Below, one piece after another: positions 49,278-60,440 of a DNA stretch of 64,000 nt. Positions within the stretch are counted from its first letter, which is position 1; each line of letters starts with the position of its first letter. The stretch lies in NCBI GenBank assembly GCA_949825065.1, contig OX463841.1:23014916-23078915 (forward strand), read 5' to 3'. The notes beneath the pieces were generated by a model, which was not told where the DNA came from, did not search any database, and saw only the letters and a list, made by a program, of their open reading frames with translations. Source of the DNA: Odontocerum albicorne (lineage: Eukaryota; Arthropoda; Insecta; Trichoptera; Odontoceridae). A program made the translations under genes and the position numbers.

Positions 49278-49707
49278 TTTGGGATACAAGCCATGTGTTG
49301 ATCACTCAGCCCAAAGTTTGGGATACAAGCCATGTGTTGAGCACTCAACCCAAAGTTTGGGATACAAGCCATATGTTGAGCACTCAACCCAAAGTTTGGG
49401 ATACAAGCCATGTGTTGAGCACTCACCCCAAAGTTTGGGATACAAACCATGTGTTGAGCACTGAACCCAAAGTTTAGGATACAAGCCATGTGTTGAGCAC
49501 TCACCCCAAAGTTTGGGATACAAGCCATGTGTTGAGCACTCAACCCAAAGTTTGGGATACAAGCCATATGTTGAGCACTCAACCCAAAGTTTGGGATACA
49601 AGCCATGTGTTGAGCACTCACCCCAAAGTTTGGGATACAAACCATGTGTTGAGCACTGAACCCAAAGTTTAGGATACAAGCCATGTGTTGAGCACTCAAC
49701 CCAAAAA
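49278..49707. repeat. 39-bp minisatellite, 11 copies, with 195-bp higher-order period
   Basis: Units read tttgggatacaagccatgtg, then ttgagcactcaacccaaag. Five variant units (normal, catatg, caccccaaag, acaaacc with actgaaccc, and tttagg) repeat in the same order. The acaaacc unit thus occurs at 49441 and again 195 bp later. Because 39 is a multiple of three, both strands stay open, but I do not take the frames as genes. Confidence 0.97.
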
Positions 49708-50764
49708 AAAATTGGCTGAACGTTTTCCTCAGTTGTCTTTTGCACATTTGAATATTATATTTTGAAATCTGTTTGATATTCTTTTCCTCTGCAAAATTTT
49801 GTATTTTCCAGCTTACGCTTCTTATTTAATTTTTGCTGCCTTGCGCTGAAATCTCTTTAAGTAGTTCTTGATTGTGACGTCATCATTTAAAGTTTATTTT
49901 CCCGTAGTTCCTTATTTTAGCTTCTATGATATATTCATTTTACAATTTCGGAGACTCTTTGTATTTTGTTGTTGGGTTTCGTTCATTAGGTTTGATGGGT
50001 TTTTTTTTTCTTCAACCAAGATATATTGTTATTTACGTATTCAAAATTTATTAGTCAAGCTTGAGAATAATTGTTTTCAGATATTCATTTTAAATCTTAC
50101 AAAAAATACTTTGTATTCTGTACTGGCAAACTTCGTTCACAAATTTAATGATGTAAATGTAATCACTTACCTTTTTTTATCTAATCAGTTTGTTTATTTT
50201 AAGCTTACTAAGTTATCTTATTTAAAAAAACATTTTTGTAGATTTTCGTCAGTTTTAATTACATAGTTTCATTTATTAATTTAAAAATAATAACGCTTAA
50301 GTGCCCTTTACTTATGCATTTAACTTGTACTCATATATTGGTTAGTTTCGGTTTTATCTGCGCTGATATAATTTTTCTCTCAAATTGAATTATCTACACT
50401 TCCATTTTCTTTGAAAAAATGTATCCTTCGAGTGACTGGAAGAAGTTATAGTCTCAGTATAATTTTATGCATTTATAAATTTACATTTTTTCTTTCGAAT
50501 TGGATATCTACAGTTCATTTTCTTTGAAAATAATTTTATTTTTTGAATCAGAATTTGAAAATAATTTTATTCTTTCAGTCAGAAGTTCTAGCCTCAGTAT
50601 AATTTTATGTATTTATATCTTTACATATTTTTTTCGAATTGGGTTATCTGTAATTTACTTTTATTAAAAATAAGTTTATTCGTCAAGAGCCACCTTAAGA
50701 ATTCTAGTCTAAATATATATTTTTTCATTTACGTATTGATGTGTTATGTAGTTTTATAAATTAT
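49708..50764. other. No gene seen
   Basis: AT-rich, with loosely repeated text at about 50450-50660 (agtataattttatg, then ttatttacat-like, then tcgaattgg). Confidence 0.45.
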
Positions 50765-50862
50765 TCGCTCGAGCGATGCTATAGCTGCCAGACGTAATTT
50801 ATTAAATATAAGTGGGTTCGACTCCCCAGTTAGAGCGCCCATGAGGAGATTTTACTCTCTTA
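50765..50862 (+). repeat. Possible family B SINE, degraded
   Basis: gctatagctgccagacg and a B-box-like gtgggttcgactccccag precede gagattttactctct. The layout resembles the units at 57820 and 60280. Confidence 0.35.
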
Positions 50863-50984
50863 ATGTAGCAATATAAAAATTTTCTTTGAATTTTATTGAA
50901 TTTGAATCAACATATACAAGTTCTAGTATTTTCTACAACGAGCTTGTGATTCAGACTTATTTTGACAATAATCCGTTTTTCCAG

Positions 50985-51207
50985 GTCTCCGCAAGGTGTA
51001 CCCGTACTACTTCACGTTTACGACGTTCACGAAGGGGCGCTGGGTGGGCGAGAGGATTCTGGACGTGTTCGCCCGCGAGTTCCGCGCGCACCCCGCCGCC
51101 GAGTACGAGCGCTGCGTGCGCGCAGGCACTCTCACCGTCAACTACGACCGCGTGCCGCCCGACTACAGGCTGCGACACAACGACCTGCTCGCTAACGTTG
51201 TCCATAG
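50985..51207 (+). CDS. RPUSD2: RPUSD2-like pseudouridine synthase, internal exon with S4-like region
   Basis: This 223-nt exon completes the split glycine and encodes 73 further codons plus two bases (AG) of an arginine or serine codon. Recognisable family segments are LRKVYPYYFTF, KGRWVGERILDVF, REFRAHPAAEYERCVRAG and RHNDLLANVVHR. They correspond to the S4-like RNA-binding part that precedes the RluA catalytic domain in human RPUSD2. The acceptor is tttttccag at 50976-50984 and the donor is GTATAC at 51208. The exon is very GC-rich and rich in CpG, in sharp contrast with the AT-rich intron. The catalytic motif HRLDRLTSG is not seen in the remaining 12.8 kb, so the catalytic exon should lie beyond 64000. 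No stop or frameshift is seen in the exon, so the gene looks functional. Confidence 0.92.
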
Positions 51208-51821
51208 GTATACTTATCATAATTGTCACCTCACTTGATGTTCTTGTAACATGAAAAATTGGCACCAAAACATGAGAGGAAAAAACTCTCTTCATATTGA
51301 TGCAACACAAATGTACGCTGTACGACAACTGATACAGCACATCCAGAATATGACTACTGATGTCAACTGGATGAATAATTTGCCTATCAAATTGTAGTGC
51401 ACTAACATACAAGAATCGAGCCTAAAATTCCTCTATGGTTAACTCTTAAAATTAATGTTTTGGACCTGTATCTAGCACACCCGTTTATTATTAATTCATT
51501 CATAATTCATTCCAAATTATGTTTTGCTTTACTTTATTTTTTTTAATAAAATTTAATTTAAGCAACTTTTTGGAAATTAAATGGATGAAAAATGAAACCG
51601 TTAATGAATACACATTGCCTAACATATTTATTTTACTCGTAATTACACTTCTCTTTTTAAAGGCACTTAAATGAGAAATGATTAGTTGATAACATTAATT
51701 GAGAATACAGAAAATGATCTAGAAGCGCGTTCACAGTAAACACACACTATCAAAATTTAAAATAATACCATGTTTATCAAATAAGAATCTTTAATTCATT
51801 AGAAACTGTCAAATTTCTTAC
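51208..51821. other. Start of the next RPUSD2 intron; no other gene
   Basis: The donor at 51208 is followed by AT-rich text. One TACTCGTA at 51634. Confidence 0.55.
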
Positions 51822-52319
51822 CACTCTGCAAACGAAGGGAGAAAGTTTGTAATGAGTATTCTTATACTGTTGGCACAGGATTATGCCTGAAAATTAGATC
51901 TTATCACTCTCCAAACGAATGGAGAAAGTTTGTAATGAGTATTCTTATACTGTTGGCACAGGTTTATTCCTGAAAATTAGATCTTATCACTCTCCAAATG
52001 AATGGAGAAAGTTTGTAATGAGTATTCTTATACTGTTGGCACAGGTTTATTCCTGAAAATTAGATCTTATCACTCTCCAAACGAATGGAGAAAGTTTGTA
52101 ATGAGTATTCTTATACTGTTGGCACAGGTTTATTCCTGAAAATTAGATCTTATCACTTTCCAAATGAATGGAGAAAGTTTGTAATGAGTATTCTTATACT
52201 GTTGGCACAGGTTTATTCCTGAAAATTAGATCTTATCACTCTCCAAACGAATGGAGAAAGTTTGTAATGAGTATTCTTATACTGTTGGCACAGGTTTATT
52301 CCTGAAAATTAGATCTTCA
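51822..52319. repeat. 83-bp minisatellite, 6 copies
   Basis: Units start at 51822 and every 83 bp after (51905, 51988, 52071, 52154, 52237). They contain ggagaaagtttgtaatgagt, attcttatactgttggcac and aaattagatcttat. The first unit is the most diverged. Confidence 0.97.
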
Positions 52320-54472
52320 AATTAGGTTGGATACACATCATTTAGTAGGCCTTCATAAAATATATGATCAAACGTTTCCTCATTGAGGCTACATTCACAA
52401 ATGTAACTTTAAAGTTTAATTTTTAGTTCAGAATAAGTCCAGCAATGACTTGTGTATCTGTATGTTTATAATGATGACATAAAAAAACAATGTTTTGTGT
52501 AGGTACTATTCTTAAATAAAAATAATTATATTACTTTTATTTATTTTTATTGGCCGCAGCCTTTTACAGAAATAATCAAATTTCAATTACTTTACAAAAG
52601 ACAAAATTTAAATGAAATAGGAATCAAACAAACATCATCACACATACAAAAACAGAAGTGATAAACATCAAAACTAACACACAATCAAAACGGAAAAACA
52701 TGAGTGGTCATCTTAAAATTTACACTTTCAATCAAGATACGAGTAGGCCATCATTACAAATAAATATGTGATATTTATAATGTAAAAAAGTACCAAAACT
52801 TCAATATCCATTATCTCATTTAGAACTATTGTTCTATACACCCTTGTAATTCGAAGGGTGCTCTCAATCACTCGCAATAGATTTAACGTGACTTCATTGA
52901 ATTCATACGATATAAATCCTTTTGACGATAAAACATTTTATTGGTATGTTTGGTTTTTCTCTATTTAGGACAACAGAGTCAAATAAGCCGCCTGAAGTCG
53001 GGCACGAGCCCTCCGGGTATTCCCGCCAGGATTACCCATCCCCTGTCACAACTCATATCATTATGTTATGGGCAGCTACGGCTTAAGTTATCACATTGCG
53101 AATATTTTTATGTCACTGCAAAATAATGGTACTAAAAATCACATTTCTGTTTTATTAATAATATCTGTGGAAAATCTACATTGATACTAAGCTATATTCA
53201 TTTTTCATACAGTACAAAAAATAATTTGTTATACATTTGTAAGAGGTCGGGACGACTATCAGGATAATAAAATCTTATATGATGTCGGTTTATCAAACCT
53301 CAAATAACTGTTTAAAAATTTGGCAATATTTTTTCGTGAATTTTAAATCATTGGTCATTAAGGAAAATCACAGAAATAAATTTTTGTGATTGAATTTTTC
53401 AACAGTAAAATAGTTTATATAAACCTGAACCTTCTTCATTTTTTTATGTAACTATGATTTTTACTTTCTATATTTTGTATTTCTTTTAACTGCATTGTTA
53501 TTTGGATTTTTCAATGGGATAAATTTAACAATTATATTTTACGAGTATGTAACATTCTTTACATATTTTTTTTAATATTTATCAGTAATTCGTTACAACG
53601 TTAGGCATTTTATTTCTGAATACGAATTTCATTATAAATGGGATGGGGACTTGTTTTGTTCCCCACAATAGCACGAGTGGTGATATCGAACTATACCGGT
53701 CTCTTGATGGAAAATTTTATTTTAGTCTAACGTTTAAGCCTTATTTACTGACACCAATCCTTGGGCAGAAATATGACTTATTCAAATATTTTACAATTAT
53801 ATACCTTTATTAGAATAATATTTTATTTAAATAGACTAATGGTGATTAGAGCGTTGAAAATATTCCTAATTTAATAGTCTTCTATTTGAGCACTCTTCTA
53901 TTGGTTCCCTTTTGCTCGTTTTTTTTGCCGCGTGATAACAATGTGTAGAATCAGCCTGCTGGCAATGGTGATGGGGATGGGGTGAATTCTGATTGATCCG
54001 CAGTTCCTGCCGACCAACCTTTAAAACGATTCTCGGCCAAATTTCCCTACAAAAAGCATCAATTTGTATAATCGAACCATCCATGAAATTGCCGCCACCC
54101 CAATACACATTTCGTATTTTCATTTTTGTCGGTATCCCACATGTTACTTTAATTCTCGTTGTCATTATGTCACGTATTTCAGCTCATTTTTTTACAAATA
54201 TAACCGCGATATATTTGATGTTAAAAAAATGGAGTTTTTTTATTCTTTATAGTATTATCATCTTAAAATACTTTTTATTATTCTCGTATGTATTGTTATT
54301 AATTACAGTTAACTTTAAGTGCCAGCTTTCATTTCTTTATTTTTTCCTTTAAGAATTTTACTCATTTTAGCATACATATAGTATAACAATTATGTCATAT
54401 ATATGTCAGTGCTTATACAAAATAGATAATTTGCCGATCTTTTAAATTTTAAAAAGTAATAAAACCTAAAAG
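52320..54472. other. No gene; GC-rich islet at 52970-53090
   Basis: Octamers at 52738 and 53540. The islet (gaagtcgggcacgagccctc and on) and the 99-codon minus frame at 54165-53866 have no recognised identity. Confidence 0.45.
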
Positions 54473-54755
54473 CAGTTATAGCTCATTGATATATACCCTT
54501 ATTAACCATAAAGTAATAACCGTCAAGTCAGTTATAGCTCATTGATATATACCCTTACTAACCATAAAGTAATAACCGTCAAGTCAGTTATAGCTCATTG
54601 ATATATACCCTTACTTACCATAAAGTAATAACCGTCAAGTCAGTTATAGCTCATTGATATATACCCTTACTAACCATAAAGTAATAACCGTCAAGTCAGT
54701 TATAGCTCATTGATATATACCCTTACTAACCATAAAGTAATAACCGTCAAGTCAT
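54473..54755. repeat. 56-bp minisatellite, 5 copies
   Basis: Units of exactly 56 bp: cagttatagctcattgatat, atacccttactaaccataaa, gtaataaccgtcaagt. Confidence 0.97.
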
Positions 54756-55617
54756 GCTGGACTGACTTGTTTTTGAATCTATAAAAAATAGAATAGAACA
54801 GCTATGGGCTTTTCGACCACCTAGCAAAAACTTTTATGAACATCTACTTGTATTTTCAACAATGAATATTCAAACACTATTTTTTTTCTCGTGCAATATA
54901 GTTATATGTATATTATAGACGATTTTGTTCTACAATTCATCTTTTATTTTTATTAAATGAGATTTGAGGTTACTTGTATTGATATCTCGAGAACACTAAT
55001 AATTATGCAGTACACCGATAAATGCCAGAAATTCAATTGACATTGTGACAAAACAGTTTATTAAAAATATTTAAAAAGTCATTAACCAACGAGAAAGAAG
55101 AATTTCTATTATTCAGTGGATATAAACAAATTGAAAGGACATTTAAATAGAATGTGTTTATGGTATATTCGATCGTACAATAACCACCTTTATTTTAAAA
55201 TGTATTATCATTGTAAAAATCTGTACATAACAAATATTCCAGCTGACAAGTTGTGTGTAACCGCAGTGATTGATCGTATTTAAGGTTCTCGTATACATTA
55301 GAAATATTTTGGCCTTTTTAGCTGATTTTCATATATCATTCATTTCTGACGTGGGTCATACTAAGTATGATTTTGAATACACGTTCATACCTACACTTAT
55401 GACGTTAATGGCGATAATATTTAATCACAAACAAATATTGTTTATTTATATTAAATTAGAGCTTTGATATTGATATCGTTTATTTGACTTGAAACTTTAA
55501 ATGTATATGAATTAATTGATCTGAAACAAGAAACTTTGGGTTTCTAATAATATAATAATTGCAGCAAATATCACGATCTTTTGAGTTCTTACTACTACAG
55601 ATTAATTTCAAACTATT
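54756..55617. other. No gene seen
   Basis: AT-rich, no supported feature. Confidence 0.5.
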
Positions 55618-55834
55618 TGTATTTGATTACACTTTTGTTGTATACAGTACAACCTGTCGGATTTATTTCCATGTGACAATCTCATCCGACCGACTAGAAA
55701 GATATTAAAGTGGTCTTAAGCGAAAACCAGACTGGAATCCTTTTTTTTAAAATCTGGGTTCCAACGGGATTTGAACTCACAACCTCCGGGTCGGAAGACA
55801 GGTATCTTACCAACTAGGGCACGGAGGTCGGTAG
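55618..55834 (-). repeat. Family A SINE, near complete
   Basis: The plus strand shows cttttgttgtatacagtaca, cgaaaaccagactggaatcc, aacctccgggtcggaagac and ccaactagggcacggaggtc. This is the complete order of a minus-strand copy. Confidence 0.88.
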
Positions 55835-55924
55835 TGGATCAGCTAGAGATTATATATTTTTATTTAATATTTGATACAGGTGTTAACCGAATTTCATCGA
55901 GCAAAATTATCAATGCTCTAGAAA

Positions 55925-56135
55925 TAGTAACACTAGTGGGCTAGTTGGTAAGACGTCAGTGTTCCATACCCGAAGGTTGCTGGTTCAATTCACTTTTGTA
56001 CTCAAAATTTTATCAAAAGATGTTTCCAGTCTTGTTTTCACTCTAGAACTCTTTTATAATTTGCTGGTTTATTGAAAAATATTGTCACATAGTGATAAGC
56101 TCGCCAGCTTATATTGTAGACAATGAAAGAGACAT
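55925..56135 (+). repeat. Family A SINE, opposite orientation to its neighbour
   Basis: ggctagttggtaagacgtca, a B-box-like ggttcaattc, ccagtcttgttttcactcta, attgtcacatagtgataagc and tgtagacaatgaaagag. It lies only 90 bp from the minus-strand SINE, so the two could fold back on each other. Confidence 0.82.
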
Positions 56136-57555
56136 AATGTAATACAACGATATATATAAAGAGCAATGATAACTCACGTTTATATGTTATATGAAGTGAT
56201 TCAATTATATCTACCAAGTCCATAAAAGAGATCAATCCTCAATTTACGTACCGAGATATAAAGAGATGATATTGGAAAATTCGTTCAATAAGGTCATTCC
56301 CATAAATATATATGTTAGCTGTGAAAATCCAATCGTGAGCCAAAGAGCCTAAGTATTGTACGCAAATCAATACAAATTAAATTATTTGACAGCATATTGT
56401 CAGAGGTTTGAATCGTAGACTTCTAAAGAAATACATCATAGAAGATAGAAATAAAATGTCTATTGGTTTTCACCTTTAAACAAGTATATATTACAATATA
56501 TTTTTTAATGGTTTATTATTCCAAATGCTGGTTTCATAGCAAATAATTAGCCAAACAGCCTCAGTTTTTCGGCGATGGATCTTGCTACTTGAAACAAAAT
56601 ATAACAATTTTTATACAAAAACATTAAAACACAATCTATAAAGAAATTAATAAGAGTCAAATGGAAAATAAAATTGAAATGCAATATCCAAAATCCACTT
56701 TTATATGAAAATAAAATGGTAATCATAGAGTAGCAAAGAAAGTTTTTTTTATTTTTGTCTTAAATAAACTTATTTTCACACAGTGTCTCCTTTCAATATT
56801 TAATTAATTGAAGGTTCTAGAATCTACGCCTCGCAGCGTCCTCGCATCATACACATTATTTATTCTAGGAACCCGTATAATTCGTTTTGCCAGTTTAGTC
56901 AGTAGCCATTTCCTATATCACTACTTATGATTTTTTTTAAATATTATATCTTAAATCGCACAGTATATGATATTTGGTGTTCATTTAACATTCCACAAAT
57001 TTTCATATCGCTCTGCCACGTAAGGGTGTAAAATACGAGTATATCCGATGATTTATTTCAAGATTAAATATTCACATCAATCTTTACTTTGTTTCGAGCA
57101 TTAAAGATATATTTTTTTCGAATTGTCATTATTTCCAACACATAGAAAAATACAATACATACTTTTCAGTGACTTGCATCATCCAGTAATGGGAATATCC
57201 TAACGACAATCGGATTTCCGTCGATCAAACTCCCCGATGAACGCTAAAAGGAAAGCATCAGGGAGGGCTTTTTGTGCCGTCAGATTGCTGGCTCTTTTAA
57301 ATCATGACGATTTTTACTGTGTACCTTATTTTTCAAAGCAAAAGCATAACTGAAATATGGCTATACATTATTAATTAAAATTGTTATGTAATTTATAGTA
57401 TTCTAGATGTTTATGCTACTGATAAAAATGTATGTATTTCTCAATTCGCATTTTTATGGGGTTTTTAACATGTTCAGCAAACCCCAATATTTTTTAACGA
57501 GTTATCTATTTTTCTATGGAAAATATTTAAAATTAATTCACTTCAGTATTTTAAT
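56136..57555. other. No gene; one TACGAGTA at 57034
   Basis: AT-rich. A GC-richer patch at 57190-57290 has no recognised identity. Confidence 0.5.
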
Positions 57556-57559
57556 CTAC

Positions 57560-57692
57560 GAACAAATGTACTGCTGGAGGCAGATGCTGAGAATCTCATA
57601 CACAACAAGATCCACACTCTATCTGAATGAGCTGCGTGTCATAGACAGATTGTCTTCAATTAGCTCCAATTATTATCACGTAAAACTCGCGA
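57560..57692 (+). mobile_element. LINE C-terminal fragment
   Basis: CWRQMLRISYTTRSTLYLNE, then LRVIDRLSSI, matches the CWRRMLRIPWTA...LNELRIIQRLSS block found after the RT in several LINEs. The element is otherwise not visible. Confidence 0.6.
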
Positions 57693-57769
57693 CTAGAGTT
57701 TGAAGAGGTTTGTGATTATTGTGGACGAGTAAAGATAAAAATAGTTAAGTTTGGTAAGAATTCTTGCAT

Positions 57770-57965
57770 GCGCCAATTACGTGTGCGAGTGTTGTTGCCT
57801 CTTCACGCGCGGTGTTGTTGCCAAAACATGCAATGACGGACCGCAAATTCCGTGCCTGTATTAGAAATTCTAAACTCAAAGGTTTGATTACTGAGGCAGA
57901 AGGCAATATTGTCTCGCAGCCATGCTCTTAATATGTCCGAATTTCCAATTCAGACATGTTGAAAG
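57770..57965 (+). repeat. SINE-like repeat, family B
   Basis: caaaggtttgattactgagg, then cagaaggcaatattgtctcg, parallels gatggttcgattactggggc, then cgaagacaatgttaattttg at 60340. The order suggests a second tRNA-like family. Confidence 0.4.
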
Positions 57966-58689
57966 GAACTAAGTATCTATTACATTAGTAACTCATATGT
58001 ACACGTATACATTTACAGCTAAAACGAAGTCTCTATTACGCTTTTTAACTCGCAGCTTCTGAGACGTTTAGAATATTTTTTCCACGTATTTTGACTCTGC
58101 TTTACAGAATCGCTGTGGTATAATCCTTTACCTTCCTTAGGAATCAAGAATTTTTACTCTTTACTGATTATAAACTTTTCAAACTGGGTAATGGCATTTC
58201 TCTGGTCGTTACTTATCCATAAAATAAGCTAAAAGCTTTCTCTATTTCGTCGAAAGAGATCCCAATTTCAAATTGACAAACTCCATAACTTTTGCCAGAT
58301 TTGGTTACGTTTCAACTCGAGTTCTTCGAAATTTATAATTTATGATAATATTTGAAGCTCTACTATATTTCTTGCTATTGCTGAATCAGATTTTTAATTA
58401 TTTCTTGCACTTGACTTAATTCCCGAATGAATGATAGTCTAATGACTATAAAATTAATGGAAAATTCTATTTGCTTATAAATGGAACATGATTTATTTTC
58501 ATTTTTATTTTCTTTTGAGTGGTTTTTCTAACAAACTCAAGTTCTTTAAATCAAATATTTTCTCATATATCAATTGTATTCAAATTAAAACCTTAAATTC
58601 AATGAGTAATTATTATCCTTTACGTTTTTTAAACTTCAGCTCTTTTCTCGAGTTGAGTTTTATTTAAAGTATCATTTATTGTTATTCAG
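57966..58689. other. No gene seen
   Basis: AT-rich, no supported feature. Confidence 0.5.
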
Positions 58690-58825
58690 AGACATGTTAA
58701 GTTAGTCATAGAAATCATAGAAGTAGTATGAGAAAGTATGAATGTACAAGAGGCGAAATATGTGTGTCGCGATAGGAAGGTAGTGCGCTCTCTCCTCTCT
58801 GCCTACCCCTATGGAGAAACAATGT
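58690..58825 (+). mobile_element. 3' end of the R4/Dong-like LINE family
   Basis: aagaggcgaaatatgtgtgt, cgcgataggaaggtagtgcg and tctgcctacccctatggaga parallel the copy at 44325-44400. The terminal tatgtatgt tail is missing. Confidence 0.6.
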
Positions 58826-59270
58826 TTTATATTCATATTTGACCATTCTGGATTCATATCCACCAAACGAGACGTGTTTTGTGAATATTTGCATGAAACC
58901 TGACACCTAATTGATTAATTGCACCGTGTAACTGTCGTTAGCAAATTAAAATTTAATTGTAAAAGGTTCCCCATGTTTCTAGCAGAAGTGTGGAAACTAA
59001 ATTAAGTCGAGGAGGTAGCTAAATGACTCTCCTGAATTCAACAAAAACTTAATTAAAAATCTCGACGAAACCAGACCTTTTTAGCATATAATAATATTTT
59101 TTTCAAGATTCGCTACAACAATTTAGGAATCGCAAAAATCGATGATTATTTAAATAGCTCGTCTCGAAATCTAACGAGAGTACAGATCGTCTCTGGCAGG
59201 CTTTAGGTGTGCTTGTACTTCTTATCCTATTACACTCGTACGTGCGCCGTGCGCCCCCCGCAAGACGGCA
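58826..59270. other. Repeat patch at 58955-59005, otherwise no gene
   Basis: ttgtaaaaggttccccatgt, then ttctagcagaagtgtgg, is shared with 28259. GC-rich text starts at about 59170. Confidence 0.45.
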
Positions 59271-59308
59271 ATCCAGTCCTATCGAGCGGCAGCTCGATAG
59301 GGCTGGAT
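59271..59308. repeat. Strong 17-bp hairpin with 4-base loop
   Basis: atccagtcctatcgagc, loop ggca, then gctcgatagggctggat. One position forms a T-G wobble and all others pair. It sits in a GC-rich patch of unknown nature. Confidence 0.9.
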
Positions 59309-59595
59309 GTGGTGAGATAACAATAATCATTTTATTTTTCTCACGTCTCCTCTGCTATCCTTCTCCTTCCCCCTATCGGCTCTAGCCGTGAATAAAAACA
59401 TAAGGAAAATATGTTTCTCGGTTTTGTGTTTATTTTAGAATTAACTGCCAGGAAAGCGTAACCTCTTTCGGATTTCTCCGACGGTTTATAACGCCAATGT
59501 ATATTTTAGATGCTAAACGTGAAATGCTTTAATCATTTTAAGTGGCGTTTAGTTAAATAACGGTAAGTGGGTAGATGTATTTTTTGTCACGATCG
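59309..59595. other. No gene seen
   Basis: A pyrimidine-rich stretch at 59338-59380, then AT-rich DNA. Confidence 0.5.
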
Positions 59596-59596
59596 C

Positions 59597-59807
59597 ACTT
59601 CCTCCGTGGCCTTGTTGGTAAGAAGCTTGTCTTCAAACACGGGAGTTGCGGACTCCGTTCCCCTTGGTACCCATTTTTTTTTCAAATAAGGTGTCAGTCA
59701 AGTTTTCACTCAGGGTCTCAGAAACATCTTTCTGGTTGTTTGGATGAAGTTATCACATTCCAATAAGCCCGCCAGGTTGTATTGAATACAATGAAAGAAA
59801 AGTAAAT
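59597..59807 (+). repeat. Family A SINE, near complete
   Basis: tccgtggccttgttggtaag, then ttgcggactccgttcccctt, a T-rich linker, cagtcaagttttcactcagg, ctttctggttgtttgg and cgccaggttgtattgaatac. Confidence 0.85.
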
Positions 59808-60224
59808 TTATCTTTTTTTTTCAAATCTACTCGCTAATGACTTAAGTGGCTCAAAAATGATAGATGGCACGTTTTCAGATATCATCATCACCCTATACTT
59901 TCCATCAGAACACACAAAAACCTTTGTTTAACCCGACACTCCACGTCGTCCTACGTGAAACTACGAATTTCCCTATCGTAAAACCATAACTTAACGAAAA
60001 AATCTAAAAAAGGTCTTCAATTGCTTCCTAAAGCTGCACATGCCACATAAATTTTAGTTTTAAAAATATATTCTATTCGAAATTAAACTGTGTCTAATTT
60101 GAGACATTTTCCTTGAGGTGCATGAATAAATTGTATAATTAAACTTTTTAAGAATCCTTGCATGTACGTTTTGAACCCTTAATAATTATTTATTGTAATT
60201 GATACTTTACTTTGCGCTCGCTAA
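59808..60224. other. No gene seen
   Basis: AT-rich, no supported feature. Confidence 0.5.
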
Positions 60225-60440
60225 ACATGTGCGAGAGTCTGAGAGAACCCGTGAGAACCCGTCTACTTGCGTTAGTGTTTTCAACACATGCTATGGCGCT
60301 GTGTGTAACTCGTACTTGCCTGTTTCGGTGGCTCTTAACCCGATGGTTCGATTACTGGGGCCGAAGACAATGTTAATTTTGTCTCTCTTCATGGTTCTTC
60401 AACATGTTCGCACCATAAATTTGAATATGTTCAGGAACGT
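60225..60440 (+). repeat. SINE-like repeat, family B
   Basis: The B-box-like gatggttcgattactggggc, then cgaagacaatgttaattttg. Upstream lies ttttcaacacatgctatggc. See 57770. Confidence 0.4.

Larger units (their letters stand above)
18598..50984 (+). other. RPUSD2: 32.4 kb phase-1 intron of the RPUSD2-like gene
   Basis: The intron is bounded by GTGAGT at the donor and tttttccag at the acceptor. It is 32,387 bp long and filled with transposons, SINEs, a split 71-bp satellite and two minisatellites. The open transposase at 37310-38344 lies in the sense orientation inside it. I see no other host exon in it, although a short one could be missed by eye. Confidence 0.8.

Noticed and set aside
49208..49747. 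Minus-strand 179- and 147-codon frames and plus-strand frames rich in repeated HMACIPNFG-like or THGLYPKLW-like text
   Set aside because: They are translations of the 39-bp minisatellite. The period is a multiple of three, so several frames stay open at once.
50957..51412. A 151-codon minus-strand frame and two other plus-strand frames over the RPUSD2 exon
   Set aside because: Shadows of the GC-rich exon. Only the frame reading LRKVYPYYF matches a protein family and the splice phase.
53866..54352. Overlapping frames of 99 and 119 codons on opposite strands
   Set aside because: No recognisable motif on either strand. Overlapping open frames of this length occur by chance here.
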